Assembly (NCBI GenBank): GCA_946481425.1
Contig: CAMLNT010000006.1
Location: 1-29,460, forward strand
Reading direction: 5' to 3'
Length of the DNA stretch: 29,460 nt
Origin: an uncultured Brevundimonas sp.
Lineage (GTDB): Bacteria; Pseudomonadota; Alphaproteobacteria; Caulobacterales; Caulobacteraceae
Positions within the stretch are counted from its first letter, which is position 1. Every line of letters starts with the position of its first letter. The notes under the pieces were generated by a model. That model was not told where the DNA came from and made no database searches. It was given only the letters and a program-made list of their open reading frames with translations. The translations under genes were made by a program, and so were the position numbers. Shown here one piece after another: positions 15,849 through 23,851 of the stretch.

Positions 15849-16598
15849 ATGGAATGGGACCAGACGGTCCAGATGATCGAGGCCACGGTGCAGGTGGAGA
15901 ACACCCGGCCGGGCGGCGACCGCAGGATTTCCACCGGCCTGCTGGTGCAGGCGCCCTGGCCGGACGGGACGCCGCGAACCGTGCTGGTGACGGCCGCCCA
16001 CGCGGTCGACCCGTCCGAGACTCCGGAAATCAGGATCGGCTGGCGCTTTGGGGCGAATGACGGCGGCTGGCGGTTTGCGCCACAGCCCGCGCCGCTGGAG
16101 ATCGGCGGACGCGATCTGTGGGCGCGGCATCCGGAGCGCGACATCGCGGTGGTGGAGGTCGTGGTTCCGCCCGAACTCGCCCAGGCGGCCGTGCCGCTGA
16201 GCTGGCTCGCCGACGAGCGCGATCTGGACCTTCAGGGCGTGGGGCCGGGCGACCAGGTCTTCACCCTCGGCTATCCGCGCGGCCTGTCGGCGAACCGGGC
16301 GGGCTTCCCGATCCTCAGAACGGTGCGGATCGCCTCCTGGCCGCTGAGCCCCATCCGCGCCTTTCCAACCTTCCTGGTGGACGGCTTCCTGTACCCGGGT
16401 AACTCGGGCGGGCCGGTGTTCGTGGAGCGTGGGCTGGACGGCAACCCTCTCATCCTGGGCATCGTCACCCAGCAGGTCGACCAGGGGGCCGAGCCGATCG
16501 GGCTGGGCGTGGTGGTCCACGCCGCCTACATCCGCGAAACCCTGACGGTGCTGGATCAGCAGGCGGGGTTCCTCCCACCGGCGCGGCAAGCGGCCTAG
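15849..16598 (+). CDS. Trypsin-like serine protease without signal peptide
   Basis: 249 residues from the ATG at 15849, which has TTGGAG seven bases upstream. The chymotrypsin-fold triad is complete: His51 in VTAAHAVD, Asp98 in PERDIAVVEV and Ser186 in YPGNSGGPVF. The family resembles the DegP/S1C-like trypsins, but no PDZ domain follows. There is no N-terminal signal peptide or membrane segment; the protein begins MEWDQTVQMIEATVQVEN. It is therefore probably cytoplasmic, which is unusual for this fold in bacteria. The region between His and Ser holds LGYPRGLSANR, a common trypsin-like loop. The substrate is unknown. Its TAG overlaps the stop of lpxB as CTAG. Confidence 0.85.
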   Translation: MEWDQTVQMIEATVQVENTRPGGDRRISTGLLVQAPWPDGTPRTVLVTAAHAVDPSETPEIRIGWRFGANDGGWRFAPQPAPLEIGGRDLWARHPERDIAVVEVVVPPELAQAAVPLSWLADERDLDLQGVGPGDQVFTLGYPRGLSANRAGFPILRTVRIASWPLSPIRAFPTFLVDGFLYPGNSGGPVFVERGLDGNPLILGIVTQQVDQGAEPIGLGVVVHAAYIRETLTVLDQQAGFLPPARQAA

Positions 16599-17755
16599 CG
16601 CGCGACGGACAAGACCACATCAGCCGCGGCCCCGCTCGGGTCGGGGCGGTCGCGGCCCATGAGGTCGAGGGCGCGGTTCTGGCGGGCGATCTGGTCAGCG
16701 CGCAGGGCGGGGTCGTCGAGGCGCTGAGCGACGGCGGCGGCGAGCGCTTCGGGGGTCGCCGCATCCTGCAGGAACTCGGGCGCGATGCGGTCGTCGGCGG
16801 CGATGTTGAACAGGGTGATGTGCTTCGCCGTCATCAGCGGCTTGGTCAGGGCGTAGCTGAGGCCGCCCAGCCGGTAGGCGATGACCATCGGCGCGCCCGC
16901 CAGCGCCAGCTCGGTCGAGACCGTGCCGGACGTCGCCAGCGCCACGGTCGCGGCCTTCATGGCGTCCTTCTTGGCGGTCTCGCCTTCGACCAGGATCGCG
17001 CGGAATGGCCAGGCGGCGACGCGGCCTTTCACTGTGGCCGCGACCGTGTCGGCCACCACCACCGCCACGGCGAGCTCCGGGCGGTCGGCCTTCAGGCGGC
17101 GGGCGGTGTGTTCGAACACGGGTGTCATCCGCTCGATCTCCGCCGGACGGCTGCCAGGCAGAATGAGCAGCAGCGGCTGGTTGGGCTGGAGGCCGTGCTC
17201 GCGCCGGAAGCGGGCGCCGTCTGAGGCGGCGAAGTCGATGGCCAGGCTGGGATTGCCGACGAAGGTGGTGGGTAGGCCTTCCTTCTCGAACCACGGCGGG
17301 TCGAAGGCGTGCAGCGTCATCAGGTGGTCCACGAATGCCGCCAGGGTCTTCGCCCGGCCCGGGCGCGAGGCCCAGACCTGTGGTCCGACGTATTTGACCA
17401 GCTTCAGGCCCGGAAGGGCGGCGCGCAGACCCTTGGCTACGCGGATGGTGAAGCCCCAGCTGTCGATCAGGACGGCCACGTCCGGCTGTTCGCGCATGGC
17501 CAGCTCGACCGTTTCCGCCACGCGGCGTTTGACACGGCCGTAGGCGATGAGGCCCTCGATCCAGCCGAGGATCGACAGGTCCGCGATGTCGAAGGGGCTG
17601 ACGACGCCCTGTTCGGCCATGCGCGGGCCGCCGACGCCGACGAAGGTGACGTTATCGGCGCCGATCTTGTCCTTGATCGCTTGGGCCAGCCTGGCGCCGA
17701 GGTTGTCGCCGGAGGCTTCGGCCGCGACCAGCATGACCTTCAGCGGCCGGCTCAC
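16595..17755 (-). CDS. lpxB: Lipid-A-disaccharide synthase LpxB
   Basis: 386 residues, the usual length. LpxB (family GT19) joins UDP-2,3-diacylglucosamine to lipid X to form the tetraacyl-disaccharide-1-phosphate of lipid A at the inner membrane surface. The start LKVMLVAAEASGDNLGARL is characteristic, as are FVGVGGPRMAEQG, SILGWIEGL, VLIDSWGFTIRVAK and the donor-site region ILPGSRPAEIERM. The GTG start overlaps the lpxI stop as GTGA, so the two are translationally coupled. It is the last gene of the long leftward envelope operon and is convergent with the trypsin-like protease gene. Confidence 0.96.
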   Translation of the reverse strand: MSRPLKVMLVAAEASGDNLGARLAQAIKDKIGADNVTFVGVGGPRMAEQGVVSPFDIADLSILGWIEGLIAYGRVKRRVAETVELAMREQPDVAVLIDSWGFTIRVAKGLRAALPGLKLVKYVGPQVWASRPGRAKTLAAFVDHLMTLHAFDPPWFEKEGLPTTFVGNPSLAIDFAASDGARFRREHGLQPNQPLLLILPGSRPAEIERMTPVFEHTARRLKADRPELAVAVVVADTVAATVKGRVAAWPFRAILVEGETAKKDAMKAATVALATSGTVSTELALAGAPMVIAYRLGGLSYALTKPLMTAKHITLFNIAADDRIAPEFLQDAATPEALAAAVAQRLDDPALRADQIARQNRALDLMGRDRPDPSGAAADVVLSVAR

Positions 17756-18576
17756 CCTTCGCCCCAGACGAACAGGCCGAGCCGGTCGGCGGCGGCGATG
17801 ACGCCGGGCTTGTCGATGACGATCAGGTCGCCGGCCGGCCCCGCCACGCCCGCGAGCCCCGCGGCGTGGGCCAGTTCGATGGTTCGCACGCCAATGACCG
17901 GCAGGTCGACCTTGCGCTCCTGGATCGGCTTGGGTGCCTTGGCCAGCACGCCTTGCGGGGCCGCTCCGCGGATCTCGGCGGGCAGGGCGGCGACCCGCTC
18001 AAGCATGGCGTCGGTGCCTTCCTGGGCCTCGACGGCGAGGACGAGGCCGTGGGACACCACGGCGCCCTGCCCGACATCCAGGTCCCCGATGGCGCGAGCG
18101 ATCGCGAGGGCCTTGTCGATATCGGCCTTGTCCATGTCGCGCGGCGTCACCGCGCCGAGCGCGCCAGCCGGAAGGGTCTCGTCGCCGCCCAGGATGTCGT
18201 CGGCGCCCTCGACGGCGAAGCCGGCGTCGCCGAACACCTTGAGCACTTGACGCAGCAGGGCGTCATCGCCCTGTTTGGCGGCCGAGACGATGCCCGGCAG
18301 GACCGTCATGCCCTTGAAGTCGACCTTGAAACTCGAGAAGTCGGGCCGGTTGACCTTGCCGGCCAGACAGACGGATCGACACCTGGCCTTCCTGAGCGCA
18401 TCCAGACACTTGCCGAACTCGCCCAGCGCCAGGTCGACGCCGTCGGCGGACTGAAGCGCGTCCTCGGCATAGCCCTTGAGCCGGATCACGAAGACCGGCC
18501 GGCCCTGGGCGCGACAGGCCTCGACGATGCGGATCGGCAGGTCGCCGCCGCCCGCGATCAGGCCGAGCTTGTCCAT
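17752..18576 (-). CDS. lpxI: UDP-2,3-diacylglucosamine pyrophosphatase LpxI
   Basis: 274 residues from the ATG at 18576; the same frame stays open another 333 bases upstream, but only as a shadow of lpxA. LpxI hydrolyses UDP-2,3-diacylglucosamine to lipid X (2,3-diacylglucosamine-1-phosphate) and UMP. It replaces LpxH in Caulobacter and many other alphaproteobacteria. Visible hallmarks are MDKLGLIAGGGDLPIRI, the middle region GGDETLPAGALG, and the C-terminal VDLPVIGVRTIELAHAAGL. The ATG overlaps the lpxA TGA by one base. Its place between lpxA and lpxB supplies the pathway step between them. Confidence 0.95.
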   Translation of the reverse strand: MDKLGLIAGGGDLPIRIVEACRAQGRPVFVIRLKGYAEDALQSADGVDLALGEFGKCLDALRKARCRSVCLAGKVNRPDFSSFKVDFKGMTVLPGIVSAAKQGDDALLRQVLKVFGDAGFAVEGADDILGGDETLPAGALGAVTPRDMDKADIDKALAIARAIGDLDVGQGAVVSHGLVLAVEAQEGTDAMLERVAALPAEIRGAAPQGVLAKAPKPIQERKVDLPVIGVRTIELAHAAGLAGVAGPAGDLIVIDKPGVIAAADRLGLFVWGEG

Positions 18577-19364
18577 CAGATTTCCGGCAGGCAGATCGGG
18601 CGCGAACCGCCTTCGCGGATGAAGGCGACGATCTCGGCGGCCTCGGCCAGATCGCCCGTTGCGCCTTCGGCCCGGTTGAGCCGCTCGGAAAAGGCGCCGT
18701 CGCCCTCGAACAGGTCGCGGTAGAAGGCCAGCATCCGCTTGATCTTGTCCCGGTCGAAGCCACGGCGCTTCAGGCCGATCATGTTCAGGCCGTGCAGCCG
18801 GGCGTGGTTGCCCCAGACCGATCCGTAGGGGATGACGTCGCGCGTCACCGCCGCCAGACCGCCGACCATGGCGCCCTGACCGACCCGGCCCCACTGGTGG
18901 ACGGCGCACAGGCCGCCCAGGAAAACGCCGTCCCCGATGGTCACGTGACCGCCCAGGGTCGCGTTGTTGGCGAAGGTCACACGGTCGCCCACGACCGAGT
19001 CATGGCCTACGTGGGCTCCGGTCATGAACATGCAGTTGGAGCCGACCACGGTGACGCCCGTGCCCTGTACGGTGCCGCGGTTGAAGGTCGAGCCCTCGCG
19101 GATCAGGTTGTTCTCGCCGATCACCAGCCGGGTCGGTTCGCCTTTGTAGCCGCCGTGCTGGGGCGGACCGCCGATGACGGAGAAGGGATGGATGGTCGTA
19201 CCCGCGCCGACCTCGGTCACGCCCTCGACCACGACGCTGGAGACCAGTTCGACCCCGCCCTTGAGCGTGACGTCGGGGCCGACCCGGCACCACGGGCCGA
19301 CGACCGCGTCGTCGGCGATCCTGGCGGCCGGATCGACGATCGAGGTGGGGTGGATCCGGCTCAC
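18576..19364 (-). CDS. lpxA: UDP-N-acetylglucosamine O-acyltransferase LpxA
   Basis: 262 residues, standard for LpxA, the first enzyme of lipid A synthesis, which moves a 3-hydroxyacyl chain from ACP to the 3-OH of UDP-GlcNAc. The N-terminal two thirds is a left-handed beta-helix made of hexapeptide repeats. The catalytic His121 in GAHVGHDS corresponds to His125 of E. coli LpxA. FATANNATLGGHV-like repeat turns (here FANNATLGGHV) and the helical tail starting RRGFDRDKIKR complete the family pattern. The GTG start overlaps the fabZ stop as GTGA. No clear separate promoter is present. Confidence 0.96.
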   Translation of the reverse strand: MSRIHPTSIVDPAARIADDAVVGPWCRVGPDVTLKGGVELVSSVVVEGVTEVGAGTTIHPFSVIGGPPQHGGYKGEPTRLVIGENNLIREGSTFNRGTVQGTGVTVVGSNCMFMTGAHVGHDSVVGDRVTFANNATLGGHVTIGDGVFLGGLCAVHQWGRVGQGAMVGGLAAVTRDVIPYGSVWGNHARLHGLNMIGLKRRGFDRDKIKRMLAFYRDLFEGDGAFSERLNRAEGATGDLAEAAEIVAFIREGGSRPICLPEI

Positions 19365-19828
19365 GCCGCGTTCTCGACCACCATGGCGGCGAACTCGGCC
19401 TCGGCCACCAGCTTGCCCTCGACGAAGGCTTCGCCGCGGAATTTGAACAGGTCGCCCCGGTGCTTGACCACGACCACCGACATGCGGAGCTGGTCGCCCG
19501 GTCGCACGGGTTTGCGGAAGCGCGCGCCGTCGACCGACATGAAGAAGATGGTCTTGCCGCCGACGTCCGCGTTCAGCGACTTGGACATCAGGACCGCGCC
19601 GGTCTGTCCGAGGGCCTCGACGATCAGCACGCCCGGCATCACCGGATTTTCGGGGAAGTGGCCCTGGAAGAAGGGCTCGTTGTGGGTGACGTTCTTGATG
19701 CCCGTGATCGAGGTGTGCGCCACATAGTCCTCGGCGCGATCGACCAGCAGGAAGGGATAGCGGTGCGGAATCCGCCGCATCACCTCGGCGAAATCAATCG
19801 TCTGGCCCTGTACGTCCGACTCACTCAT
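19361..19828 (-). CDS. fabZ: 3-hydroxyacyl-ACP dehydratase FabZ
   Basis: 155 residues from the ATG at 19828, chosen because AGGG lies eight bases upstream; an ATG two codons earlier is too close to that site. FabZ dehydrates 3-hydroxyacyl-ACP in fatty acid elongation and competes with LpxA/LpxD for that substrate, which explains its place in the operon. The hot-dog fold carries the catalytic His57 in FQGHFPENPVMPG and Glu71 in VEALGQTG. The early motif IPHRYPFLLVDR is typical. The start overlaps the 3' end of lpxD by eight bases, and the stop overlaps the lpxA start. Confidence 0.96.
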   Translation of the reverse strand: MSESDVQGQTIDFAEVMRRIPHRYPFLLVDRAEDYVAHTSITGIKNVTHNEPFFQGHFPENPVMPGVLIVEALGQTGAVLMSKSLNADVGGKTIFFMSVDGARFRKPVRPGDQLRMSVVVVKHRGDLFKFRGEAFVEGKLVAEAEFAAMVVENAA

Positions 19829-20837
19829 CGGCATTTCCCTTACGTCCGGCTGCCTGTTTGGCGAGCCAGACGGTTTCACGCAAGAAGCGGCGCATCGGAC
19901 GGGCCGGCTGTCCGCCCCAGGTTTCGCCCTCGGGAATGTCGTTGATGACCATGGAGGCGGCCCCCACGCGGGCGCCCCGGCCGACCGTCAGGTGATCGGT
20001 CACGCCGGCGCGACCGCCCAGCTGGGCTCCGTCGCCGATGGTCACGCTGCCGGACAGGCCGACATGCCCGGCCAGCACCACGAACCGGCCGAGCCGGCAG
20101 TTGTGGCCGACCTGGACCAGGTTATCGATCTTGGAGCCTTCGCCGATCACGGTGTCGTCCCAGGCGCCGCGGTCGATGCAGGTGTTGGCCCCGACCGAGA
20201 CGTCGTCCTGCAGGATCACGCGGCCCAGCTGCGGCACGTCGACCAGCCCCTTGGCGCCGGCGGCGACCCCGAAGCCGGCCTCGCCGATGACGGTGGAGGC
20301 CGCAATCCGCACGCGGTCGCCGATCAGACAGAACCCAAGCGTGACATTCGCGCCGATGTCGCAGTCGCGCCCGATCTGGACGCCGGCGCCGACCACGGTG
20401 TTCGGCCCGATGCGCGTGCCCCGGCCGATGGAGACGCCTTCACCGAGCACCACGCCGGGGCTCAGGCGGACGCCGTCCTCCAGGCGCGCCGAGGCGCGGT
20501 GGTCCGTGTCGGGCAAGGGGCGTGCGGGATGAAGCGCGCGCGCCGTCTGGGCCCAGGCGGCCTGCGGCGTCGGCGTGACCAGGATCGCGCAGCCTTCGGG
20601 CGCGAGCCCGGCATGCTTCTCGGCCAGGAACACGGCGGCCGCGCGGCTCGAGGCCAGGTCGTTGCGGTATTTGGGGTCGGCCAGAAACGCGACACCCCGC
20701 CCGTCGGCGTGGACGAGCGGGGCGGCGATTTCGATCAGGGCCTCGGGCTCGCCGCGCGCCAGGACGGCGCCGGTCCGCTCGCAGAGCGTGGCCAGGGACA
20801 GGGGCTGGGCGGCGTCGAAGAACCGCGCGTCCGGCAT
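19821..20837 (-). CDS. lpxD: UDP-3-O-acylglucosamine N-acyltransferase LpxD
   Basis: 338 residues. LpxD adds the second 3-hydroxyacyl chain, to the 2-amino group of UDP-3-O-acylglucosamine. An N-terminal uridine-binding domain (about 1-105, with GVAFLADPKYRNDLA) precedes a long left-handed beta-helix of hexapeptide repeats. The catalytic His245 in LVQVGHNCRLG matches His239 of E. coli LpxD. The C-terminal helix (about 312-330) follows GETWGGQPARP. The gene starts 17 bases after the skp-like gene and overlaps fabZ at its end, so it is clearly inside the operon. Confidence 0.96.
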   Translation of the reverse strand: MPDARFFDAAQPLSLATLCERTGAVLARGEPEALIEIAAPLVHADGRGVAFLADPKYRNDLASSRAAAVFLAEKHAGLAPEGCAILVTPTPQAAWAQTARALHPARPLPDTDHRASARLEDGVRLSPGVVLGEGVSIGRGTRIGPNTVVGAGVQIGRDCDIGANVTLGFCLIGDRVRIAASTVIGEAGFGVAAGAKGLVDVPQLGRVILQDDVSVGANTCIDRGAWDDTVIGEGSKIDNLVQVGHNCRLGRFVVLAGHVGLSGSVTIGDGAQLGGRAGVTDHLTVGRGARVGAASMVINDIPEGETWGGQPARPMRRFLRETVWLAKQAAGRKGNADE

Positions 20838-20854
20838 CCCTGGCGCAGCCCCGC

Positions 20855-21418
20855 CTACTGCTGCGGCAGCGGCAGGCGGTCGAACGACAGCGTCTGCAGC
20901 TGGCCGTTCAGCAGCTCGATGACGCGGTCGGTCACGTCCATCTGCGGGTTGGCGTAATGGACGGCGCCGGCCTGGAACAGGATGCCGCAGCCCCGCTCGA
21001 CATAGACGTTGGCCAGCAGCGGCTCGATGGCGGCGGCGATGGCCTGGGCCTGGGTCTGCTCGGTGTAGGAGAGCTCCATGGCGCGCTGCTGTTCGACCAG
21101 TTGGAAGGCCTGCAGGCGCTGGGCAAGGGCCTGGGTGCGCTCGACGCGCTGCTCGGCCGGGATCGGCTGAAGCGCGGCGGCCTCGGCCTCGATGGCCTGC
21201 TGCTCAGGCGTCAGTTCGGCGCGGACGGCGTCGGTCAGCTGACCCATGCGCACCGAGACGGCCTGGCCGACGGCCGACTGGGCCAGGGCGCGCTGGTGGT
21301 TGTAGATGCAGACGCCGGGAACGGCCGGGCCGGGGTTGGACGGCTGGCTCTGGGCCGAGGCCGCGCCGGCGGCCACAGTGGCGGCGAGGGCGACCGAAGC
21401 GAAGATCGAGAGCTTCAT
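20855..21418 (-). CDS. skp: OmpH/Skp-family periplasmic chaperone
   Basis: 187 residues. A signal peptide (MKLSIFASVALAATVAAGA, cut near ASAQ) directs it to the periplasm. The mature part has the Skp pattern: a beta strand near VPGVCIYNHQRALAQSAVG, two long charged helices (about 50-128, rich in Gln, Glu and Ala) that would form the tentacles, and a returning strand (VERGCGILFQAGAVHYANPQ). Skp holds unfolded outer membrane proteins on their way to BamA. It lies 10 bases after bamA and 17 before lpxD, the classical order. It has two cysteines, at residues 37 and about 143, which could pair; this is a loose observation. Confidence 0.9.
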   Translation of the reverse strand: MKLSIFASVALAATVAAGAASAQSQPSNPGPAVPGVCIYNHQRALAQSAVGQAVSVRMGQLTDAVRAELTPEQQAIEAEAAALQPIPAEQRVERTQALAQRLQAFQLVEQQRAMELSYTEQTQAQAIAAAIEPLLANVYVERGCGILFQAGAVHYANPQMDVTDRVIELLNGQLQTLSFDRLPLPQQ

Positions 21419-21428
21419 GGGGTTGGTC

Positions 21429-23822
21429 CTAGAACTGGGTTGAGGTGGAGAAGCGGAAGGACTCGGTGCGGTCGTAGTCCTCGCTCAGCAAGATTTCGGA
21501 GATGTCGAACCGGATCGGGCCCAGCGGCGAACGCCAGTGGATGCTGATACCGGCCGAGGCCCGCGGGGAAAGCTCGTCGACGATGTTCGGGTCCGGGAAG
21601 CCGCTGGCGTCGATGCGATAGCGATCATCGAGCAGACCCACGGTGCCGTAGTCGACGAACAGGGAGGTCCGGATGCCGTACTCTTCCGGCAGGAAGTTCG
21701 GCACCGTGAGTTCCATGGTGCCGATGGCGTAGAAGTTGCCGCCCAGCGAGTCGCCCGTCAGCAGGTCGCGCGGACCCATGCCGGCCGTCTCGAAGCCGCG
21801 GAAAGTGTTGCCGCCCTTGAAGAAGCGGTCGTTGATGCGGATCGGATCGCCGCCCCAGCCCGAGATGTAGCCGGCCGAGACCTCGGCCGAGAACACCAGC
21901 TCAGGCGTGAAGCCGCGGTACCAGTTGGCGTTCAGTTCGGTGCGGACGTAGTTCACGTCTCCGCCGATGCCGGCCAGGTCCTGCCACAGCGAGCCGCGCC
22001 AGCCGCGCGTCGGGCGGACCGGGTCGTTGGTGCGGTTGACGCTGAGCGTGTAGCCGACCGTCGAGGACAGGAAGTCGCCGACCTGCTCGCACAAGGCGCG
22101 CGAGCCGAACCCGGGGCAGTAGCCGTCCGGCACGACGATGGCGTCGGACTTCAGGTTATAGCGCAGGCCGAGCGTGGTGTAGTTGTTGATCGGCCAGCCG
22201 AAGCGCAGGCCGAACCCGGTCGATTGCCAGTCGAAGGAGGACTCCTCCTCCAGGTCATACCGGTAGTGATACAGATCGAAGCCCGCCCGCAGGTCGCGGC
22301 CCAGGAAGCGCGGTTCGGTGAAGCTGAGCTGGGCCTGCTGGCGCAGCGAGCCCCACGACAGGCGCGCCACCAGGTTCTGGCCGCGGCCGCGGAAGTTCCG
22401 CTGGGTGATGCCCAGGTCGATGATAAAGGCGTCGACCGACGAGAAGCCCGCGCCGAACGACAGCTCGCCGGTCGGCTGTTCGGTCACCTGGACCTGAAGG
22501 ACCGTGCGGTCCGGCGCCGAGCCGGGCACGTCCTCGATGGTCACGTCCTCGAAGAAGCCGAGGCCACGCAGGTTGTTGCGCGAACGGTCCAGGAGCGCCT
22601 GGTTGAAGGCGTCGCCCTCGGTCAGCACAAGTTCCCGGCGAATGACCGGGTCGATGGTCTGGGTGTTGCCGACGATATCGATGCGCTCGACGTAGACGCG
22701 CGGCCCCTCGTTCACCTGGAAGGTGATGTCGACGGTGTTGGTCTCGGGATTGGCCGTTTCGATCGGGCGGATGTCGACGAAGGCGTAGCCGGCCGCGCCC
22801 GCGGCGAAGGTCAGGGCGTCGACGGCGGATTCGATCTGGTCCGATTCATAGCGCTCGCCTTCCCGGATCGGGATCAGGGCGCGCAGGAATTCCGGGTTCA
22901 GGCGTTCGTTCTCGGTTTCGACGGTCAGCTCGCCGAAGTCGTATTCCTCACCCTCGTCGACGGTCAGGGTGATGACGAAGTCTTCCTGGTCCGGCGTCAG
23001 CTCGGCCACGGCCGAAACGATGCGGAAGTCGTAGTAGCCGCGGTTCGTGTAGAAGTCGCGCAGCTGCTCGCGGTCGTACTCGAGGCGGTCCGGGTCGTAG
23101 TTGTCGTTGGACGAGAAGAAGTTCCACCACTGCGACCGCTCGGTGACCATGACGTCGCGCAGGTCGCTGTCCGAGAAGGCGCGGTTGCCCAGGATGTTGA
23201 TCGAGCGGACGCCGGTCTCGACGCCTTCGTCGATCTCGAAGATCAGGTCGACGCGGTTCTGTTCCAGCTGGACCAGCTTGGGCGTGACGGTCGCGGAGAT
23301 GCGGCCGGCGCGGCGGTAAAGTTCGATGATGCGCTGCACCTCGGCCTGCACCCGGGCGCGGGTGTAGACGCCGCGTGGACGCACGGTGATTTCCTCGCGC
23401 AGGCGGTCTTCGTTCAGGGCGCTGTTACCCTCGAACACCACCTGGTTGATCACCGGGTTTTCGACGACCTGCACCAGCAGGGTGCCGTTCGGCTGTAGTG
23501 CGATCTGGACGTCCGAGAAGTGGTCGGTCCGGAACAGGGTGCGGACCGCAAGGTTGATGACGGCGTCATCGACCGTGTCGCCGGCCTGGATCGGCAGGTA
23601 CGAGATGATGGTGGTCGGGTCGATGCGCTGGGCGCCCTCGACCTGGATGCGCGCCACGACGGCCGACTGCACGGGCATCGGCTCGGTCTGGACGGCGGGC
23701 GCCTCGGGCTGTGGCGTGGCGGCGGCAGGCGCGTCCTGGGCCAGGGCGGGCGAAGCCAGCACGGCCGAGGCGGCCAGGGCCACGAAGCTCGACTGAAGGA
23801 CGAGGCGGGAGCGTTGATTCAT
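21429..23822 (-). CDS. bamA: Outer membrane protein assembly factor BamA
   Basis: About 797 residues from the ATG at 23822; an ATG at 23834 would add four residues, and neither has a strong Shine-Dalgarno sequence. A signal peptide (MNQRSRLVLQSSFVALAAS, cut after ASPALAQ) is followed by five POTRA domains (about 50-400) in the periplasm and a 16-strand beta-barrel. The barrel has the conserved FRGF motif in GNTFRGFETAG, and the chain ends in Phe (FRFSTSTQF), the usual insertion signal. It is the core of the Bam complex, which inserts beta-barrel proteins into the outer membrane. It sits between rseP and skp as in most Gram-negative bacteria. Confidence 0.97.
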   Translation of the reverse strand: MNQRSRLVLQSSFVALAASAVLASPALAQDAPAAATPQPEAPAVQTEPMPVQSAVVARIQVEGAQRIDPTTIISYLPIQAGDTVDDAVINLAVRTLFRTDHFSDVQIALQPNGTLLVQVVENPVINQVVFEGNSALNEDRLREEITVRPRGVYTRARVQAEVQRIIELYRRAGRISATVTPKLVQLEQNRVDLIFEIDEGVETGVRSINILGNRAFSDSDLRDVMVTERSQWWNFFSSNDNYDPDRLEYDREQLRDFYTNRGYYDFRIVSAVAELTPDQEDFVITLTVDEGEEYDFGELTVETENERLNPEFLRALIPIREGERYESDQIESAVDALTFAAGAAGYAFVDIRPIETANPETNTVDITFQVNEGPRVYVERIDIVGNTQTIDPVIRRELVLTEGDAFNQALLDRSRNNLRGLGFFEDVTIEDVPGSAPDRTVLQVQVTEQPTGELSFGAGFSSVDAFIIDLGITQRNFRGRGQNLVARLSWGSLRQQAQLSFTEPRFLGRDLRAGFDLYHYRYDLEEESSFDWQSTGFGLRFGWPINNYTTLGLRYNLKSDAIVVPDGYCPGFGSRALCEQVGDFLSSTVGYTLSVNRTNDPVRPTRGWRGSLWQDLAGIGGDVNYVRTELNANWYRGFTPELVFSAEVSAGYISGWGGDPIRINDRFFKGGNTFRGFETAGMGPRDLLTGDSLGGNFYAIGTMELTVPNFLPEEYGIRTSLFVDYGTVGLLDDRYRIDASGFPDPNIVDELSPRASAGISIHWRSPLGPIRFDISEILLSEDYDRTESFRFSTSTQF

Positions 23823-23851
23823 GGATCGGACCATCGGCGACGGGCGGAGGT

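Noticed and set aside
18577..18909. N-terminal extension of the lpxI frame
   Set aside because: The extra codons lie inside lpxA in another frame and read as Arg/Pro/Gly-rich noise. The family start MDKLGLIAGGGDLP is at 18576.
21537..23498. A 653-codon rightward open frame opposite bamA
   Set aside because: bamA is complete on the other strand with signal peptide, POTRA repeats and C-terminal Phe; the antisense frame has no protein character.
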